Shown one piece after another: positions 5,921 to 7,435 of a stretch of 7,435 nucleotides of DNA. Position 1 is the stretch's first letter; every line of letters starts with the position of its first letter. Source of the DNA: Candidatus Aphodoplasma excrementigallinarum (lineage in GTDB: Bacteria; Bacillota; Clostridia; UBA1381; UMGS1253); the NCBI GenBank assembly GCA_018713805.1, contig DVOF01000089.1:1-7435 (forward strand). The letters run 5' to 3'. The position numbers and the translations under genes were made by a program. The notes under the pieces are model-generated. The model had not been told where the DNA came from. It did not search any database and saw nothing but the letters and a program-made list of their open reading frames with translations.

Positions 5921-6963
5921 TTCGCCGCCTCCTTGTGCATGATATGGATATCAAACGGTATCACCGTAAGACCCACCCGTTTGCCCGGCTCCGACGCCAG
6001 CGTCGAGTGGATCATGAATTTATAGTCGTTTGCCGTGACAAACATCTCATAGTGGACGCCCTTGAAGATACACGACTCAACCGTACCGGCGAGCAGGCCC
6101 TCCTCCTCCGGGACGACCTTCAAATCCTCCGGCCGGATTACCACGTCGACCGGCTCGTCCTTGCCAAAGCCGACGTCCACGCACTCAAACTTGCGCCCGC
6201 AGAAGCTGACGAGCTTATCCTCGTGCATGATGCCGTCCAATATGTTCGATTCGCCGATAAAGTCGGCCACAAAGGCGTTCTCCGGCTCGTTGTAGATGTC
6301 TGTGGGCGCGCCCTGCTGGAGGATGGCGCCATCCTTCATCACCACGATCGTATCCGACATGGTGAGCGCTTCCTCCTGGTCGTGCGTCACATAGACAAAG
6401 GTAATCCCCAGCGTCTGCTGGATGTTTTTTAGCTCGAGCTGCATCTCCTTGCGCAGCTTTAAATCGAGCGCGCCGAGCGGCTCGTCGAGCAGGAGCACCT
6501 CCGGCTCATTGACAAGCGCGCGCGCAATGGCGACGCGCTGCTGCTGCCCGCCGGAGAGCGAGTCGATATTCCGTTTTTCAAATCCGGCCAGGTTCACCAT
6601 CCGGAGCATCTTTTTGACCTTTTCGTCAATGACGCTCTTGGACAGCTTTTTCAGCCGCAGTCCAAACGCAACGTTTTCATATACGTCCATATGCGGGAAA
6701 AGCGCATACTTCTGGAACACCGTATTCAGCTTGCGCTTATACGGCGGCAGGTCCGTCATATCCGTGTCCTCATAATAGATCCTGCCCTCGTCGGGCGACT
6801 CAAACCCGCCGATCAGCCGCAGCGTCGTCGTCTTGCCGCAGCCCGAAGGCCCGAGCAGCGTGACAAACGTGTGCCGGTCGATCGAAAGGTTCAATTTGTC
6901 GAGCACCTGCGTGCTTCCGAAGCTTTTCGATACGTGATCAAGACGTATAATCTGTTTGGACAT
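5917..6963 (-). CDS. potA: Spermidine/putrescine ABC transporter ATP-binding protein PotA
   Basis: 348 residues, a complete importer ATPase. The nucleotide-binding domain shows Walker A GPSGCGKTT (38-46), Q-loop Gln84, signature LSGGQQQR (136-143), Walker B VLLLDEP (156-162), D-loop ALD (165-167) and H-loop His194 in YVTHDQEEA. The C-terminal part (about 235-345, including VVIRPEDLKV) is a TOBE-type regulatory domain, as in PotA/CysA/MalK ATPases. It hydrolyses ATP in the cytoplasm to drive polyamine uptake through PotBC. The ATG is preceded by AGGGG eight bases upstream and is the first operon gene. It has a long leader with an intrinsic terminator and a GC-rich hairpin close to the ribosome binding site, suggesting control at both transcription and translation. 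Confidence 0.96.
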   Translation of the reverse strand: MSKQIIRLDHVSKSFGSTQVLDKLNLSIDRHTFVTLLGPSGCGKTTTLRLIGGFESPDEGRIYYEDTDMTDLPPYKRKLNTVFQKYALFPHMDVYENVAFGLRLKKLSKSVIDEKVKKMLRMVNLAGFEKRNIDSLSGGQQQRVAIARALVNEPEVLLLDEPLGALDLKLRKEMQLELKNIQQTLGITFVYVTHDQEEALTMSDTIVVMKDGAILQQGAPTDIYNEPENAFVADFIGESNILDGIMHEDKLVSFCGRKFECVDVGFGKDEPVDVVIRPEDLKVVPEEEGLLAGTVESCIFKGVHYEMFVTANDYKFMIHSTLASEPGKRVGLTVIPFDIHIMHKEAAK

Positions 6964-6966
6964 GTA

Positions 6967-7017
6967 TCAATCCCCTGTCTTAACGGCGCGCCGCGCCGGT
7001 TTTATTTTACCTGACAT
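6967..7017 (-). CDS. Possible 16-residue upstream ORF in the potA leader
   Basis: An ATG at 7017 opens MSGKIKPARRAVKTGD and stops with TGA three bases before the potA ATG, so its stop lies inside the potA initiation region. The peptide is small and basic. Its only upstream purine patch (AGG in the terminator arm, ten bases away) is a weak ribosome binding site. Translation would run through the GC-rich hairpin at 6984-6998. It may be chance; no family is recognised. Confidence 0.2.
   Translation of the reverse strand: MSGKIKPARRAVKTGD
6984..6998 (-). promoter_or_regulatory. GC-rich hairpin just upstream of the potA ribosome binding site
   Basis: CGGCGC-GGC-GCGCCG on the minus strand forms a 6-bp all-GC stem with a 3-base loop, and it contains the palindrome CGGCGCGCCG. 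It ends about eight bases before the AGGGG Shine-Dalgarno sequence, so it could affect ribosome access or mRNA stability. Confidence 0.4.
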
Positions 7018-7018
7018 G

Positions 7019-7054
7019 AAAAAGACGCCTGCAAAACCGCAAGCAGGAGCGTCT
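7019..7054 (-). terminator. Intrinsic terminator in the potA leader (downstream of ung)
   Basis: On the minus strand AGACGC, a 2-base bulge and CTGC pair with GCAG and GCGTCT across a 10-base loop, and the stem runs into TTTTTC. It lies downstream of ung, but also about 40 bp downstream of the best promoter in this gap and 55 bases before the potA ATG. It therefore can be read as the ung terminator or as a potA leader attenuator. Confidence 0.75.
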
Positions 7055-7092
7055 GAAAAGTCTTATTCAATTGTTATATTGCGCTAATTACA

Positions 7093-7121
7093 AATATATA
7101 TCCTTTTTCGGAAAATGTCAA
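7093..7121 (-). promoter_or_regulatory. Predicted sigma-A promoter of the pot operon
   Basis: On the minus strand TTGACA (7116-7121), a 17-bp spacer and TATATT (7093-7098) match the consensus in eleven of twelve positions. The transcript should begin near 7086, giving a leader of about 120 bases to potA. Phased T-tracts lie just upstream. A weaker alternative -10 (TAAAAT near 7005-7010) after the terminator lacks a good -35. Confidence 0.75.
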
Positions 7122-7123
7122 TG

Positions 7124-7162
7124 TTTTTTTCAAGATTTTACGTGATTTTAAGACAAAATTTT
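7124..7162. promoter_or_regulatory. Phased A/T tracts upstream of the pot promoter (possible bend or UP element)
   Basis: Tracts at 7124-7130 (T7), 7136-7139 (T4), 7146-7149 (T4) and 7155-7162 (A4T4) have centres about 10.5, 10 and 11 bp apart, matching the helical repeat. Two of them sit in a direct repeat of GATTTTA (7134-7140, 7144-7150). The block directly abuts the -35 and reaches into the ung stop codon. Confidence 0.4.
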
Positions 7163-7435
7163 AAATGTTCTCGATCTGCCAGTCGATTGGCTCCATCCCG
7201 TTTTGCTCCAGGATGCGGTTTGCCCGCGAAAAGTGCCGGCAGCCGAAGAACCCGCGCGCCGCCGACATGGGGCTCGGGTGCGCCGCCGTCAATATCCGGT
7301 GCTGCGGCGCGGTGATGAGCGCGGCCTTAGCCTTTGCATTCGCGCCCCACAAAAGGAAGACGACCCCTTCCTCCCGCTCGTTTAGCAGCTCGATGATACG
7401 GTCGGTAAACAGCTCCCACCCCTTGTCCTTGTGGG
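7161..7435 (-). CDS. ung: Uracil-DNA glycosylase, C-terminal part (5' end outside window)
   Basis: The last 91 codons of family 1 uracil-DNA glycosylase, which removes uracil from DNA to start base-excision repair. The visible part starts at HKDKGWELFTDRIIELL, continues with VVFLLWGANAKAK, and then has the diagnostic leucine-loop block AAHPSPMSAARGFFGCRHFS with the catalytic-loop histidine of HPSP. In E. coli and human enzymes the residue after HPSP is the leucine inserted into the DNA helix; here it is methionine. The protein ends DWQIENI with TAA at 7161-7163, a normal position for the family. The N-terminal water-activating Asp motif (GQDPYH) lies beyond the window edge. It precedes the pot operon on the same strand, with a promoter and terminator in the 197-bp gap. 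Confidence 0.95.
   Translation of the reverse strand, partial: HKDKGWELFTDRIIELLNEREEGVVFLLWGANAKAKAALITAPQHRILTAAHPSPMSAARGFFGCRHFSRANRILEQNGMEPIDWQIENI

Noticed and set aside
7002..7070. 22-codon ORF opening with TTG at 7070 and reading through the potA leader terminator, with a hydrophobic middle.
   Set aside because: No Shine-Dalgarno sequence precedes the TTG and the composition follows from the terminator arms, so a leader peptide is not supported.

Overview
The window looks like chromosomal DNA of a Bacillota bacterium, most likely a clostridial (gut-type) anaerobe. The clues are strong GGAGG-type ribosome binding sites, two TTG starts, sigma-A promoters at or near consensus, many intrinsic terminators, an ArsB-free polyamine operon in the order potA-potB-potC-potD with a lipoprotein PotD, and a mepRA-like MarR plus MATE pair. 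The genus cannot be read from this sequence. I see no mobile element, CRISPR array, tRNA or rRNA, and no stretch over 300 bases lacks a gene.

Layout. At the left edge (1-1001, plus strand) is the 3' part of a multi-spanning GT-C (GT39/PMT-like) glycosyltransferase. Everything else is on the minus strand. In transcription order from the right these are the C-terminal end of ung (7435-7161), then potA, potB, potC and potD (6963-3164) closed by a strong terminator (3114-3152), then a MarR-family regulator (2993-2550), then a MATE efflux pump (2371-1019) that converges on the glycosyltransferase.

How the genes work together. PotABCD is a complete spermidine/putrescine-type ABC importer: ATPase, two permeases and a lipid-anchored binding protein. 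PotA/PotB and PotB/PotC overlap by 4 nt, while PotD follows a structured 72-nt gap. The operon has a good promoter about 130 bp upstream of potA, and the leader between them holds an intrinsic terminator, which suggests attenuation. The MarR gene has a perfect TTGACA-N17-TATAAT promoter with an inverted repeat in its spacer, as expected for autoregulation.

The most interesting segment is the 178 bp between marR and the MATE gene. On the minus strand it can fold into a three-way-junction RNA on a purine-rich internal loop. This is followed by a small hairpin that is mutually exclusive with a terminator and whose loop (UGCG) complements a loop of the junction (CGCA). This is the architecture of a transcriptional ON riboswitch in front of an efflux pump. 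The known precedent is the guanidine-IV (mepA motif) class upstream of clostridial MATE genes, but I could not verify its conserved sequence. No clear separate promoter for the MATE gene is visible, so the pump may depend on two layers: MarR control of initiation and RNA control of read-through.
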